A stretch of DNA of 64,000 nucleotides from NCBI GenBank assembly GCA_947377285.1, contig CANCFT010000003.1:1-64000 (forward strand), written 5' to 3'. Of this stretch, positions 19,640-29,853 are shown piece by piece. Made by a program: the position numbers and the translations under genes. The notes beneath the pieces were generated by a model, which saw nothing but the letters and a program-made list of their open reading frames with translations, was not told the DNA's origin and ran no database searches. Source of the stretch: Bacteriovoracaceae bacterium. Lineage in GTDB: Bacteria; Bdellovibrionota; Bacteriovoracia; Bacteriovoracales; Bacteriovoracaceae. The stretch's first letter is position 1. Each line of letters opens with the position of its first letter.

Positions 19640-20134
19640 ATGAGTGTTTCAGATGTTACAACAAATTATGGGATTGCTACCAAAAAGCAACAGTCTAAAC
19701 CGATTGATTACAAATCAATCGATGATCGAAAGTTTATTCCAAAACAATATCAAGATGTAGCAGAAAGCATGGAAAGCCAATTTGCCGAAACTATGGTTAA
19801 GCAAATGAATCAAACTATTGATGAAAATGCTGGTGACGATTCTGGAATGGATTATTACAAATCACTGCAAACTTCAGAACGTGCCAAAATGATGGCCAAA
19901 CAAAACAATTTAGGTCTTCAAAATGTTATCCTAGATCAGATTTATCCCAAGCGAATGAGAAATGAGATGGCCCTCAAGCAATACGAAGCTCAGGCCAATT
20001 TAATTCACCATAATTTGCCTAGCTACAAAATAGCTCAAAAAAATGATAAGATTGAAATAGGGCAGAATGATTCTACCCCGCAGTCTGGTAATAAAGTGAT
20101 TACTGGACAAAACTCAGAAGGAGGCTTGCCATGA
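19640..20134 (+). CDS. flgJ: FlgJ N-terminal rod-binding domain protein (no muramidase domain)
   Basis: VAESMESQFAETMVKQMNQTIDENAGDDSGMDYYKSLQTSERAKMMAKQNNLGLQNVIL. Confidence 0.8.
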   Translation: MSVSDVTTNYGIATKKQQSKPIDYKSIDDRKFIPKQYQDVAESMESQFAETMVKQMNQTIDENAGDDSGMDYYKSLQTSERAKMMAKQNNLGLQNVILDQIYPKRMRNEMALKQYEAQANLIHHNLPSYKIAQKNDKIEIGQNDSTPQSGNKVITGQNSEGGLP

Positions 20135-20457
20135 GCACAGTCGATAGTACTACTTCCAGATCCCTTTTCATGCCAAATAAAAAGGAAACTCGCGAGAGTG
20201 GGAAAGTTGGGCCAGCTGGTTTAAAGAGGAACTCTGAAACGAGAAAAAATGAATTAGAAGCCTTTTCTAAGGAAGATTCTAAAGTCGATATCACAGATGC
20301 AATTAAAGATTTCTCACGTATTAAAAAAGTTGCAGATGCTGCTCCTAATATCGACAACACAGATAAAATAGAACGATTAAAAGCTCAAATTGCTGATGGA
20401 TCATACAAAATTGATTACGACGGGTTAAGTGACAAAATCATGGAACAAGAGTTTTAG
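20131..20457 (+). CDS. flgM: Anti-sigma-28 factor FlgM
   Basis: C-terminal ERLKAQIADGSYKIDYDGLSDKIMEQ; position before flgN/flgK. Confidence 0.88.
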   Translation: MSTVDSTTSRSLFMPNKKETRESGKVGPAGLKRNSETRKNELEAFSKEDSKVDITDAIKDFSRIKKVADAAPNIDNTDKIERLKAQIADGSYKIDYDGLSDKIMEQEF

Positions 20458-20481
20458 AATCATTAATCCTCGAGATCTAGG

Positions 20482-20985
20482 ATGGAGCTTAGGATGAACG
20501 AAAAATTAGCAGTACTTTATTTTGAAGTAACGGATCTTTGGAAGCAATTATGTGAAGAACATAATGCTTTATTTAATGTTACTTGTGACGAATATTCCCT
20601 GCTCTTAAGTAGTGAGTTAAGTCTATTAGAAGAAAAACTCATTGAAAAAAACGACATTATTTTGCGTATAAGCGCACTAGAAACTATTCGAAGAGATTTA
20701 ATAAAAGAATTAAATATCATTGTTCCTGAAGTTGAAATAGACAACGTAAGCAAGCTATTAGAAGTTATGCGCACATATGAAATTGAAAACAAACAAAAGC
20801 ACTTATTTCGCTTTAATGCGCTCTTGATTGATATAATCGAAAAAATTCAAGCTCAAAACAAACGAAATCAACTTTTTATTAACAAAGCACTACTCTCACT
20901 TAAGCAAATTCGAATTGAGGTTACTGGGAAGAAAAATTTTTCGACCTACTCTTCAAAGGGTTCTGCCTTGAGCTCGAGCACTTAA
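20482..20985 (+). CDS. flgN: FlgN-like flagellar export chaperone
   Basis: Helical ~167-aa protein between flgM and flgK. Confidence 0.7.
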   Translation: MELRMNEKLAVLYFEVTDLWKQLCEEHNALFNVTCDEYSLLLSSELSLLEEKLIEKNDIILRISALETIRRDLIKELNIIVPEVEIDNVSKLLEVMRTYEIENKQKHLFRFNALLIDIIEKIQAQNKRNQLFINKALLSLKQIRIEVTGKKNFSTYSSKGSALSSST

Positions 20986-20998
20986 CGAGGGGTGAGGC

Positions 20999-22462
20999 GT
21001 GGCAGACTTATTAGGTATTGGTAAATCAGGGCTCTTTGCTTCAAAAAAGGCTTTAGAAGTTACTGGTCACAACTTATCTAACGTTAACACCGAAGGATAT
21101 TCACGCCAAAAGGTTTTACAATCTACTGCAATTCCCGTTTCTACTGGCGGCTTTATCCAAGGTACTGGAGTTAAGGTCGACGGAATAAATAGAATCAATG
21201 ATGAGTTTCTAGATAAACGCCTAAACACTGCAGTTTCTTCAAGTAAGTTTTATGAAGCTCGCTCTGAGCACTTAGACCAAGTTGAGGGAATTTTTAACGA
21301 AGTTGACAATGAAGGTCTCAATCAAATTTTAAATAAATTTTTTAATTCATTCAGAGAATTAGCCAATCAACCTGAAAACGAAACAATACGTTCTGTAGTT
21401 CGAGATAATGCAGGCTTGGTTGTTAAAGACTTTAGAAGAATTAGAGAAACACTAGATTTTCAAGCACAGAGTATTGATAGAAAAATTACTACGTCCGTAA
21501 GTGATATTAATCAAATCCTCACGCATGTTGCAGACTTAAATGGAAAAATTGCAAACATTGAATCCCAACAAGGTGAATCTGGAGACTTAAGAGATCAAAG
21601 AGATCTTTCATTAAAAAATCTTTCAGAACATTTTAAAATTCACACTTACACAGATGAAAAAGGACGATATGTAATTACGGCACAAGGAATTGGAACATTG
21701 GTTACCGGTTTACATGTTCAAGAGTTAGCTGTTATATCTAAAAATAAAGTAAATTCTTCAAATAATATGAACGGATCAGTGGAAGTAGTTCTCAAAGACC
21801 GTCCTTCTCAAACTATTACTGATAAATTTTCTGGAGGTTCATTAGCCTCTGTCATTAAGGTAAGGAATGAGGATTTAAAAAAACTTCAAGATGAAATGGA
21901 TGGAATTGCCTTTCAATTTACAACCTCTGTAAATGCAATTCACCGCCAAGGTTTTGTTAATCGTCATATCAGTATTGGCGTAGATGGAACACCAGTAAAA
22001 ATGGATTCTAAAGGACTAACGACAGGAATAGATTTTTTTGCACAACCTCTTGAGGTAGATGGGGCATCTGGATCTATCGACCTATCAGATGCTGTAAAAA
22101 GTGATTTGAGCAATATCTCCGCGGCCCTAGCTCCTAATGCTCCTGGTGACAACAGAGTGGCCATTGCTATCTCTAAGCTTCAACATGAAAGAATTTCTGG
22201 TGAAGAATCTGTTACGCTTGAAGAAAAATATTTGCAAACAATTGGCAGTATCGGACTTGAAACCGGTAAAGCGAGACTTGATGCCGAACAATCAAATGGT
22301 CTCTTAGCTCAAGCCAATAGCATTAGAGAAAGATTAACTGGTGTTTCAATTGACGAGGAAACTGCTAACATGGTCCGCTTTCAGCATGCCTATGAGGCCT
22401 CGGCAAAAATGATGCAAGCTTCTGATGAAATGTTTAAAACAATATTGGAACTTAAAAGGTAA
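20999..22462 (+). CDS. flgK: Flagellar hook-associated protein 1 FlgK (GTG start)
   Basis: LGIGKSGLFASKKALEVTGHNLSNVNTEGYSRQKV; C-terminal SIDEETANMVRFQHAYEASAKMMQASDEMFKTIL. Confidence 0.96.
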   Translation: MADLLGIGKSGLFASKKALEVTGHNLSNVNTEGYSRQKVLQSTAIPVSTGGFIQGTGVKVDGINRINDEFLDKRLNTAVSSSKFYEARSEHLDQVEGIFNEVDNEGLNQILNKFFNSFRELANQPENETIRSVVRDNAGLVVKDFRRIRETLDFQAQSIDRKITTSVSDINQILTHVADLNGKIANIESQQGESGDLRDQRDLSLKNLSEHFKIHTYTDEKGRYVITAQGIGTLVTGLHVQELAVISKNKVNSSNNMNGSVEVVLKDRPSQTITDKFSGGSLASVIKVRNEDLKKLQDEMDGIAFQFTTSVNAIHRQGFVNRHISIGVDGTPVKMDSKGLTTGIDFFAQPLEVDGASGSIDLSDAVKSDLSNISAALAPNAPGDNRVAIAISKLQHERISGEESVTLEEKYLQTIGSIGLETGKARLDAEQSNGLLAQANSIRERLTGVSIDEETANMVRFQHAYEASAKMMQASDEMFKTILELKR

Positions 22463-22469
22463 TTAACTA

Positions 22470-23483
22470 ATGACTAGAGTTTCAGAAAACAGCACAACTG
22501 CTTCTCTAAAATATGCTCTCAATAGAACGAAAGCAAAAATGGAAGATTTGCAACTAAAGGGCTCCACCCTTAAAACAATTAGTAAGCCCTCTGATAATCC
22601 TGTCAGTAACGTCGAAGCAATGGCATTGACTTCATCTACAAATGACAATGTTCAATACCTTAAAAATGCTGATTTCGCTTTGTTAAATCTAAACGTAACA
22701 GAAAAATCTTTAGAAGAATTAACAGATCTTTTAACTAAAGCAAAAGAAATTGCGATCGCCCAATCATCAGATTTTTTCAATGCTGACGTAAGAAAAAACG
22801 TCGCAAATGAAATTCATCAGCTTTACAATCAATCCCTGGCCATATCTAATAAAAAAGTTGGTCTAAAAAATATTTTTGCTGGTACCAACACTCTGACTGT
22901 TCCTTTTGATTCAAATGGAAATTACAAAGGTGACTCTGGTCATATTAACTTAGAAGTTTCTCGCAATTTTTTTGTTCCAGTTAACTTAACCGGGGAAGAA
23001 GTTTTTTTTAATTCTGAAGACAATGCTGGAATTGAAAATCCACTCGAAAAATTTGAACAATTTGATAAAACAGCAATCGGTCGTGACCTTGCTTCAAAAG
23101 ATGCAACTGGCTTAGAAAATAAAGAAGGTGAGACATTTAAAACAAGAGATAATTTATTTTCTCAACTTCGAGCTCTAGCTTCAGCACTCGAGAGTAATGA
23201 TCCTCAAATGATTCAAGGCTTACTTGAAAAATTTGATAGTAGTATCTCTAGATTAATTACACTCAGAACACGTATTGGTTCAATTTCAAATTCAGTTGAA
23301 ACTTCAAAATCTACACTTGAAAGTGAGAACATTGATCACACTGCTAGAAAAAGTTCATTGCTTGATGCAGACGTTGCAGAATTATTTTCTGATATCAATA
23401 AGCAGCAATCTGTTTTAAAAACGACGTACCAGTCTACGCAGGGTGTAATGAATCAGTCACTCATGGATTTTTTACATCGCTAA
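22470..23483 (+). CDS. flgL: Flagellar hook-associated protein 3 FlgL
   Basis: Flagellin-like N-terminus (KMEDLQLKGSTLKTISKPSDNPVSNVEAM); position after flgK. Confidence 0.9.
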   Translation: MTRVSENSTTASLKYALNRTKAKMEDLQLKGSTLKTISKPSDNPVSNVEAMALTSSTNDNVQYLKNADFALLNLNVTEKSLEELTDLLTKAKEIAIAQSSDFFNADVRKNVANEIHQLYNQSLAISNKKVGLKNIFAGTNTLTVPFDSNGNYKGDSGHINLEVSRNFFVPVNLTGEEVFFNSEDNAGIENPLEKFEQFDKTAIGRDLASKDATGLENKEGETFKTRDNLFSQLRALASALESNDPQMIQGLLEKFDSSISRLITLRTRIGSISNSVETSKSTLESENIDHTARKSSLLDADVAELFSDINKQQSVLKTTYQSTQGVMNQSLMDFLHR

Positions 23484-23592
23484 ATTACCGGTATTTTTAC
23501 TTTATAAATTGTTGCACCTAGCATAAATTTAAAAATAATATAATTTTTTCTTGCGTTTTAGTTCTATGAATAATATATGAAGCACTGCGGGT

Positions 23593-23610
23593 TTGATCAT
23601 GAAAGATCAA
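23593..23610 (+). promoter_or_regulatory. Small hairpin in csrA 5' leader
   Basis: TTGATC-ATGAAA-GATCAA inverted repeat 24 nt upstream of csrA ATG. Confidence 0.35.
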
Positions 23611-23633
23611 CCATAAGCGTTTGAGGGTTAGTT

Positions 23634-23864
23634 ATGCTGGTTTTGACAAGGAAGCTCGGCGAAAGCATCGCAATAGACGACCATATTAAAATTGTCGTTG
23701 TTCAAATAAAAGGTAAGCAAGTACGTCTAGGTATTAAGGCTCCCCCTGAAACTAAAATCCATCGTGAGGAAGTTTACAAGGCGATTCAAGATCAAAATAC
23801 CGAAGCAGCACAAGCTGACTTAAGTTCCATCACAAATTTAGCCAATGAGTTAAACAAGAAGTAA
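23634..23864 (+). CDS. csrA: Carbon storage regulator CsrA
   Basis: MLVLTRKLGESIAIDDHIKIVVVQIKGKQVRLGIKAPPETKIHREEVY. Confidence 0.98.
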   Translation: MLVLTRKLGESIAIDDHIKIVVVQIKGKQVRLGIKAPPETKIHREEVYKAIQDQNTEAAQADLSSITNLANELNKK

Positions 23865-23950
23865 TTTCCTGCTTGCTCTTTTGCCCCTACGACTGTTAGA
23901 ATCGTTGACAGAGGTCGGTATTCGATCTTTTTGCTCAACGGAGGCCTAGA

Positions 23951-24532
23951 GTGAAAATCAAAACATCAAGATTCGGCGAACTAGAAGTCGACAAAAAAGA
24001 CATTATTGAGTTTACAGAAGGTTTACTCGGTTTTGAAAATCTAAAGAAATTCTTTATCGTTGATCCAGGTGATCAGACGCTAATTCTTTGGTTACAATCT
24101 ATCGATGATGCTGGGACTGCGTTCCCTATTATTGAACCAAAAATCTTTCAACCAAATTACATGGTTAAGTTGTTACCAGTAGAACTTAACAGCCTAAGCC
24201 TAGAAAATTTACAAAATGCTAGTGTTTATACTGTTCTGACTATTCCGCAAAATGTAACTGAGATGTCTGCTAATTTAAAAGCACCAATTATTATCAATAA
24301 TAAAACGAAAGTTGCACGACAAATTGTACTTCAAGATTCAAAACTTGAAGTTCGTTTCAAGATGTATATTGATTTAAAAAAATACATTGTTAACTACACT
24401 TCAGACGATTCAAAACGAACGAATGTTAGTTCTCCAAATGGATCAAATGATAAAGAGCAAGGAATTGCAGTGATCCAAGCGAATGTTACTCCGAATGTTA
24501 ATTCAAATAAAAATTCACCCGAAGCAAATTAA
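23951..24532 (+). CDS. fliW: Flagellar assembly factor FliW
   Basis: TSRFGELEVDKKDIIEFTEGLLGFENLKKFFIVD; adjacent to csrA. Confidence 0.94.
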   Translation: MKIKTSRFGELEVDKKDIIEFTEGLLGFENLKKFFIVDPGDQTLILWLQSIDDAGTAFPIIEPKIFQPNYMVKLLPVELNSLSLENLQNASVYTVLTIPQNVTEMSANLKAPIIINNKTKVARQIVLQDSKLEVRFKMYIDLKKYIVNYTSDDSKRTNVSSPNGSNDKEQGIAVIQANVTPNVNSNKNSPEAN

Positions 24533-24540
24533 GAACTTAT

Positions 24541-24578
24541 AAGCACAATTTCCTCACTAGAGTAGGTTGTGCTTTTTA
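24541..24578. terminator. Intrinsic terminator between convergent fliW and TPR gene
   Basis: AAGCACAA ... TTGTGCTT followed by TTT. Confidence 0.7.
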
Positions 24579-25316
24579 TAATGAACGCAAATTCGTCTCA
24601 GTTGCTGTTTTAGATAAATTTAAATACATACTTGCTTCTGAGTTAAAAGGATCTTTAAGGATAACTTTTTCCCATTCTGCTTGCGCCTCTAATATATTTC
24701 CATTACCAAAATGTATAACACCAAGTGCGATTCTAGCTGGGGCGTAAGACGGAACTTCATTTTTTACAACTCTAAGCTCTTCAATGGCTTTCGCAATAAA
24801 GCCTTTTTTGGCATAAACCTTTGCGATTTTAATTTTGGCTTCAAGATTATCACTATCGAGAGAAACAACCTTATTATATTCAAAAAGTGCTTCATCATAT
24901 CGATTGTAAGAGAGGTATAAATCTGCAATTTCAAAATGCTTTGAGGCGAATTTTTTATTGATATGCTTGTCTTCTAATAGTCCTGAACCTTTTGTTTTAC
25001 CCTTAACACGCTCATTGGCCAATTCAAAAACTTTTCGTGCTTCCTCATATTGTCCAATATCATTATAAAGTACAGACAGACTAATTGCGGCATCTGTATG
25101 TTCAGGGCTTAATGATAAAACTTTGCCAAATGCTTTAATTGCTTTTCCAATTTCTCCATTAATATGAAAAATATTGGCCAACAAGAAAAAGGCATCTACA
25201 TTATGATCATCAGATTCGATAATATCGCTTAGAATGATTTGGGCTTTTTTATATTCGAGCTTTTCAAATAATTCACGAGCAGTTTTTAGTAATTGTTCAT
25301 TGTTTGAAGTATACAT
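24576..25316 (-). CDS. TPR-repeat protein
   Basis: Multiple TPR-like helices (LLANIFHINGEIGKAIKAFGKVLSLSPEHTDAAISLSVLYNDIGQYEEARKVFEL). Confidence 0.85.
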   Translation of the reverse strand: MYTSNNEQLLKTARELFEKLEYKKAQIILSDIIESDDHNVDAFFLLANIFHINGEIGKAIKAFGKVLSLSPEHTDAAISLSVLYNDIGQYEEARKVFELANERVKGKTKGSGLLEDKHINKKFASKHFEIADLYLSYNRYDEALFEYNKVVSLDSDNLEAKIKIAKVYAKKGFIAKAIEELRVVKNEVPSYAPARIALGVIHFGNGNILEAQAEWEKVILKDPFNSEASMYLNLSKTATETNLRSL

Positions 25317-25324
25317 TTTAAACC

Positions 25325-25984
25325 TCAGTGAATTATTAATTTATTTGCTTTATCTATTTGTGTTAAAATTCTAAGTTTTTCTTCTTTGTTTCTTAACGTT
25401 TTTAAAATGTCTTCATATCTATTTTTTGCAGCTTCAAAATCACGAGTTTTGAAATAAAAATCTGCAATATAAATTTCTTTTTTTTCAACCATTTCTTCAA
25501 TTTGATTGATTCTACTCTGGGCGTCTTTAACATATTCGGTATTAGGATAATTTTGAATTAGCTCATTAAAATATTTGATCGCGTCTAAACCAGCAGAAAG
25601 ATCCCGGTCGAAAGTCGATGGCAATTGTCTATAAAATGATTCAGAAATTCTAAAAATAACGTACCCAAGCTCACTGTATTTCGGGTGAAAATCTCTAAAA
25701 AGTATATAAGCTGATGCTGCTTCTGCATAATTTTCTTGAGAAAATAAAATATCAGCCTGTAATAGCTCTGCATGAGTCGCATAAAAACTATATGGATATT
25801 GTGATCTAATTGAGTTTAATTTCTCAGTTGCTTGAATATATCTAGACTTAGAAATGAGCTCAGTCGCCTCTTTAAATAAAATTTCTGCCTCGGTGCTACC
25901 AGTCGGCCTCTTAGTAGCGCAAGAGAGTAGGATAAATGAAAAAATCAGTAACAAAAACTTCAAAATTCTCAATGAAAACTCCAT
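25325..25984 (-). CDS. bamD: Outer membrane assembly lipoprotein BamD
   Basis: Lipobox ILLSCATK; BamD-like TPRs (YPNTEYVKDAQSRINQIEEMVEKKEIYIADFYFKTRDFEAAKNRYEDIL). Confidence 0.85.
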   Translation of the reverse strand: MEFSLRILKFLLLIFSFILLSCATKRPTGSTEAEILFKEATELISKSRYIQATEKLNSIRSQYPYSFYATHAELLQADILFSQENYAEAASAYILFRDFHPKYSELGYVIFRISESFYRQLPSTFDRDLSAGLDAIKYFNELIQNYPNTEYVKDAQSRINQIEEMVEKKEIYIADFYFKTRDFEAAKNRYEDILKTLRNKEEKLRILTQIDKANKLIIH

Positions 25985-26011
25985 TAAACCAAGCTATTAA
26001 AATAAAGCGTA

Positions 26012-27064
26012 TCATTTGGAGCGCTCAGTGTAAATTTCATTGTAGATTTCAGTTATAATAAGTTTAACCGCGGCAACTACTGGAATAGATATTACCATAC
26101 CAGTTATCCCCATATAATGGGAACCGATGATAACACTTACCGCAACAATCATCGGGTGAAGATTGACAATTTTAGAAACCAAAAAGGGAAATACAAAAAA
26201 AGCATCAACTGCATTGGCAACTAAGTAGAGAATTAAAATTGCTCCCATTGTTGGGGAAGTCATACCATATTCAAGCATTACTAAAACAATAGCTGGCAGC
26301 AATCCTAAAAAAGGGCCAACATAGGGAACTATATTAGTGAGCCCTGCAGTAAAGCCTAAGAGAATCGCATATTTTACATCCAAAAGAAGCAAGCCAAAAG
26401 TTATTATTCCACCAACAATTATTGCTTCAACAAATTTAGCAAAAAAGTAATTTCCTAATTGGCGGTTGAAAACGTACATCACGTAATAGCAGCGTTCAAA
26501 TATCATATTAGGCGTAAAGCTCAATAAAGTTTTTTTAAATGAATCAGAATCTCTTATTATAAAAAATGTAAAAAATGGAATGAGAAACAACCATTCAATT
26601 AAATTAGCTAAAATATTAGGAATTTTTAAAAACAAAGATGATGACCAATTCTGCAACTCTTCAAGAAGTTGATAAACGTAAGCATCCCCTATCTCATGCC
26701 CAGTTTTGGTTTTAACAAATAATCTTATTTCTTGGAACTGTTGAATAATATAATGTTCTAATTTTGGAATTATATTTTGCAAATTCTGTGATTCATTTGA
26801 AAGTATCGGGATCATTTTGGCCAATGGCCATCCAATCAAAATTGTCAAAATAATAAATATAAGAGCAATCGATAACGATTTAGAAAGGCGCAATGCCATT
26901 AATGAACTAACAATTGGAGTTAGAGCTAAAGACAAAATATAGGCAAGGGAAAGTGGAATTGAAATTCGTGGCAAGGCCAAGATGAATGAACAGAAAAGAA
27001 TTATTATAGAAATAAAAAAAATTAACTGGATTTTTGTAATATTTTTTCTATCACTTAGAATCAT
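26012..27064 (-). CDS. AI-2E family (PerM/YdiK-like) transporter
   Basis: Polytopic membrane protein with GLTNIVPYVGPFLGLLPAIV and HPMIVAVSVIIGSHYMGITGMVISIPVVAAVK motifs. Confidence 0.88.
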   Translation of the reverse strand: MILSDRKNITKIQLIFFISIIILFCSFILALPRISIPLSLAYILSLALTPIVSSLMALRLSKSLSIALIFIILTILIGWPLAKMIPILSNESQNLQNIIPKLEHYIIQQFQEIRLFVKTKTGHEIGDAYVYQLLEELQNWSSSLFLKIPNILANLIEWLFLIPFFTFFIIRDSDSFKKTLLSFTPNMIFERCYYVMYVFNRQLGNYFFAKFVEAIIVGGIITFGLLLLDVKYAILLGFTAGLTNIVPYVGPFLGLLPAIVLVMLEYGMTSPTMGAILILYLVANAVDAFFVFPFLVSKIVNLHPMIVAVSVIIGSHYMGITGMVISIPVVAAVKLIITEIYNEIYTERSK

Positions 27065-27669
27065 CTAGATTCCAATTGTTTAATTCGTTTTTGCATTTTG
27101 CTAGCTTCTGTTGTTAAAAAATAAAGACGATCTGCAAGAGCAATAGAAATTGATTGTATTAACTTTGCCGCAATGATTGGATTTCTTATAATCAAATTAT
27201 CCAAATCGGGTTTGAAAATTCCAACTAGTTCACATTTGTTCCTTGCAATTGCAGAAGCAGTCCTATGATTTCCCTCTTGCAGCAATGCTAGTTCACCAAA
27301 ATAGCTAAATTCTTCCAACGTTAAAAACTTTTCGTCACTTATTTCATTGATTAGTTCATCGTGGCTTAATTCAACTGTACCAGAAAAAATAAAATAAAAT
27401 CCAATGCCGATTTCTCCGGCCCTAAAAATAATTTCACCCTCGGTAAATTTTCTATTATGCATATATTTTGATAAAATACGCAGTTCATTGTCGGAAAAAT
27501 TTTTAAGTAATTCAACATTGCGAAGGAACTTTGGAATTGAATCTTTTTTATTTTTACCCAGCGGATTGGCAAGCCATAAATATTTCATCATGGAAAAATC
27601 TATTTTCTGAGTGAGATCACCTTGACTTGAAAGACCGTTTTTTATGTCTTTTTCATATGAAGAAACCAT
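27061..27669 (-). CDS. Cyclic nucleotide-binding domain protein
   Basis: FTEGEIIFRAGEIGIGFYFIFSGTVEL...SYFGELALLQEGNHRTASAIARNKCEL. Confidence 0.85.
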   Translation of the reverse strand: MVSSYEKDIKNGLSSQGDLTQKIDFSMMKYLWLANPLGKNKKDSIPKFLRNVELLKNFSDNELRILSKYMHNRKFTEGEIIFRAGEIGIGFYFIFSGTVELSHDELINEISDEKFLTLEEFSYFGELALLQEGNHRTASAIARNKCELVGIFKPDLDNLIIRNPIIAAKLIQSISIALADRLYFLTTEASKMQKRIKQLESR

Positions 27670-27683
27670 TCTCTATATCCTTT

Positions 27684-28397
27684 CTAGTAAAGTCCCAATT
27701 GGTCTTTGTTAACCCATCCGGCCAGTGAAATTGGAAATTTTATTGAAAACCATCCATCTTTAAATTCTCCAAGAATAATTTTTGATCCTGCTCTTACTTT
27801 TCCTTTTTCGGTAAAGATTTTCGAAGGCCCTTCGTAAATTGGTACATCTTTAAAGGCAACTGCATAATTGATATTTTCAAGATAAAAATGGCTATAGCAA
27901 ATCGGTGAAAAGATAAAAATTAACAAGATAAAAATTGTTATTTTTTTTGTAACTTTTTTTGTTTTTATTAATAAAAGAGTTATGAGTAAAAAAATCAATG
28001 AGGCTGATAAATATGCCGCAGAAGGGATAGATAAGCTCGTATTTATAAATTGATCTGGAATGCTTGTAGAGGTCGAAATATCATCAACTTCAATTACTGA
28101 TTTAACATAACCAAGATTGTTAAGCGATGCTGAATTTATGTATCCATCTTTAATGGCTTTTTCAAAATGAAAACGTGCAGCAGGATAATCACTCAATTTC
28201 GCGTAGACTGTTCCAAGATTGTAATGGAAAATACCCGAGCTAAACTGTTGCTTATTTTGAAGCAAATTTTGAGCTGCGCCCTTGAAGTCCTTTTTCAAAT
28301 AAAGTTCTTCAAAAGTCATAATTTTTGGATCATTACTAACTTTTCGTTGGATTAGCTGAGGTGACTTTGTAGCTGCTATTGTGTTAATATTTTTCAT
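27684..28397 (-). CDS. TPR + membrane + SH3-like protein (BatE-like architecture)
   Basis: TPR (HYNLGTVYAKLSDYPAARFHFEKAI), two TM segments, C-terminal bacterial SH3-like (AGSKIILGEFKDGWFSIKFPISLAGWVNKDQL). Confidence 0.65.
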   Translation of the reverse strand: MKNINTIAATKSPQLIQRKVSNDPKIMTFEELYLKKDFKGAAQNLLQNKQQFSSGIFHYNLGTVYAKLSDYPAARFHFEKAIKDGYINSASLNNLGYVKSVIEVDDISTSTSIPDQFINTSLSIPSAAYLSASLIFLLITLLLIKTKKVTKKITIFILLIFIFSPICYSHFYLENINYAVAFKDVPIYEGPSKIFTEKGKVRAGSKIILGEFKDGWFSIKFPISLAGWVNKDQLGLY

Positions 28398-28481
28398 AAT
28401 TAATTATCGCCATTCATAAATAGTTTGCAAGCGAGAAAATGGTTCTTAATTACTATTACAAATAGATTCATAGGAAATATT

Positions 28482-29846
28482 ATGGCAATCGGAGTTCAGT
28501 CTGCAGAGATACAAGAGCACTTTAATAAGTTGTTTACCTCAATACTTTTAGAACAACAAAAATATGATCATATCAAACCTGCTGATGAAGATAAAAAAGA
28601 ATTATTAGCTTCCAAGCTAAAAGAATACGAACAACTTAAAGGGCGAGGGTTTTTCTATCAATTTATGGCTTCCGGGAAAGGACATGGACCATTTGTTGAA
28701 ATGATTGATGGATCAATTAAATATGATTTAATTAATGGTATTGGAGTAAATTTATTAGGCCACTCTCATCCAATCTACATAAAAGCAAATTTGGAAGCCG
28801 CAACCTCTGACACTATGATGACTGGTAACCTTCTCTCATATCAAGAGCCTTATGAGTTAAGCAAAGTCTTAATTGAAGCTGTTAAGAAATCACCTTTAAG
28901 ACATTTTTGGTTTTCCTGCTCTGGATCTTTTGCTAATGACACTGCACTAAAAATACTTTGGCAAAAGAAAGCTCCCAATTATCGCTTAATTGCTTTTCAA
29001 AAATCTTTTGCTGGTCGATCAATTGCTATGCAAGATGTAACCTACAACCCGGCCTATAGAGAAGGGATGCCCAACTCTATTCCAGTTGATCACGTTCCTC
29101 ATTACAATTATCAAGATCCAAATAATGCTTTAAAAAATACACTTCAAGCTCTCGATAACTTAATTAAAAATAATGGTAATATCTATTGTGCAATAACGAT
29201 TGAATTAATCCAAGGTGAAGCAGGTTTTATATTTGGAACAAAAGAATATTATACTGGTATTTTTAAATGGGCAAAGGCCCACGGACTCTACGTTTGGATT
29301 GATGAAGTTCAATCATTTGCAAGAACACATCAACTTTTTGCATACCAAATGTTTGGTTTAGATAAATATGTCGATATTGTGACAGTAGGTAAAGTACTTC
29401 AAGCTTGTGGAACTTTCTATTCTGAAGAATTAAATCCAAAACCGGGATTAATTGCCGGAACTTTTAACGGATCTGTCGCATCCATGAATGCTGGAAAAGC
29501 AATTGTTCGATATTTACTGGAAGGAAATTTTTATGGTGAAAATGGTCGAATTAAAGAATTAGAAAATAAATTCAAAGATCATTTTCATCGCCTATCAACA
29601 AGTTCATGTAAAGGAAAAATACCATATTACGGCGGTGTTGGAACAATGTTATCTTTCGAAGTGGGAGATGCTTCTTTAGAATTAACGAATAAATTTATGA
29701 AGAAATTATTTGAGAATGGAATCATTACGTTCTCTGCAGGAAAAGAGCCTACAAGAATAAGGTTTTTACTTCCCTTGGCATTATTAGACGAACATATTCA
29801 AGAAATTTTTTCTATTTTAGAGAAAACAATTCTAGAAGTAATATAG
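28482..29846 (+). CDS. Class III PLP-dependent aminotransferase (acetyl/succinyl-ornithine type)
   Basis: FSCSGSFANDTALKILWQ, WIDEVQSFARTHQLFAYQMFGLDKYVDIVTVGKVLQACG; next to astA/astD. Start moved to ATG 28482. Confidence 0.85.
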   Translation: MAIGVQSAEIQEHFNKLFTSILLEQQKYDHIKPADEDKKELLASKLKEYEQLKGRGFFYQFMASGKGHGPFVEMIDGSIKYDLINGIGVNLLGHSHPIYIKANLEAATSDTMMTGNLLSYQEPYELSKVLIEAVKKSPLRHFWFSCSGSFANDTALKILWQKKAPNYRLIAFQKSFAGRSIAMQDVTYNPAYREGMPNSIPVDHVPHYNYQDPNNALKNTLQALDNLIKNNGNIYCAITIELIQGEAGFIFGTKEYYTGIFKWAKAHGLYVWIDEVQSFARTHQLFAYQMFGLDKYVDIVTVGKVLQACGTFYSEELNPKPGLIAGTFNGSVASMNAGKAIVRYLLEGNFYGENGRIKELENKFKDHFHRLSTSSCKGKIPYYGGVGTMLSFEVGDASLELTNKFMKKLFENGIITFSAGKEPTRIRFLLPLALLDEHIQEIFSILEKTILEVI

Positions 29847-29853
29847 GAATTAT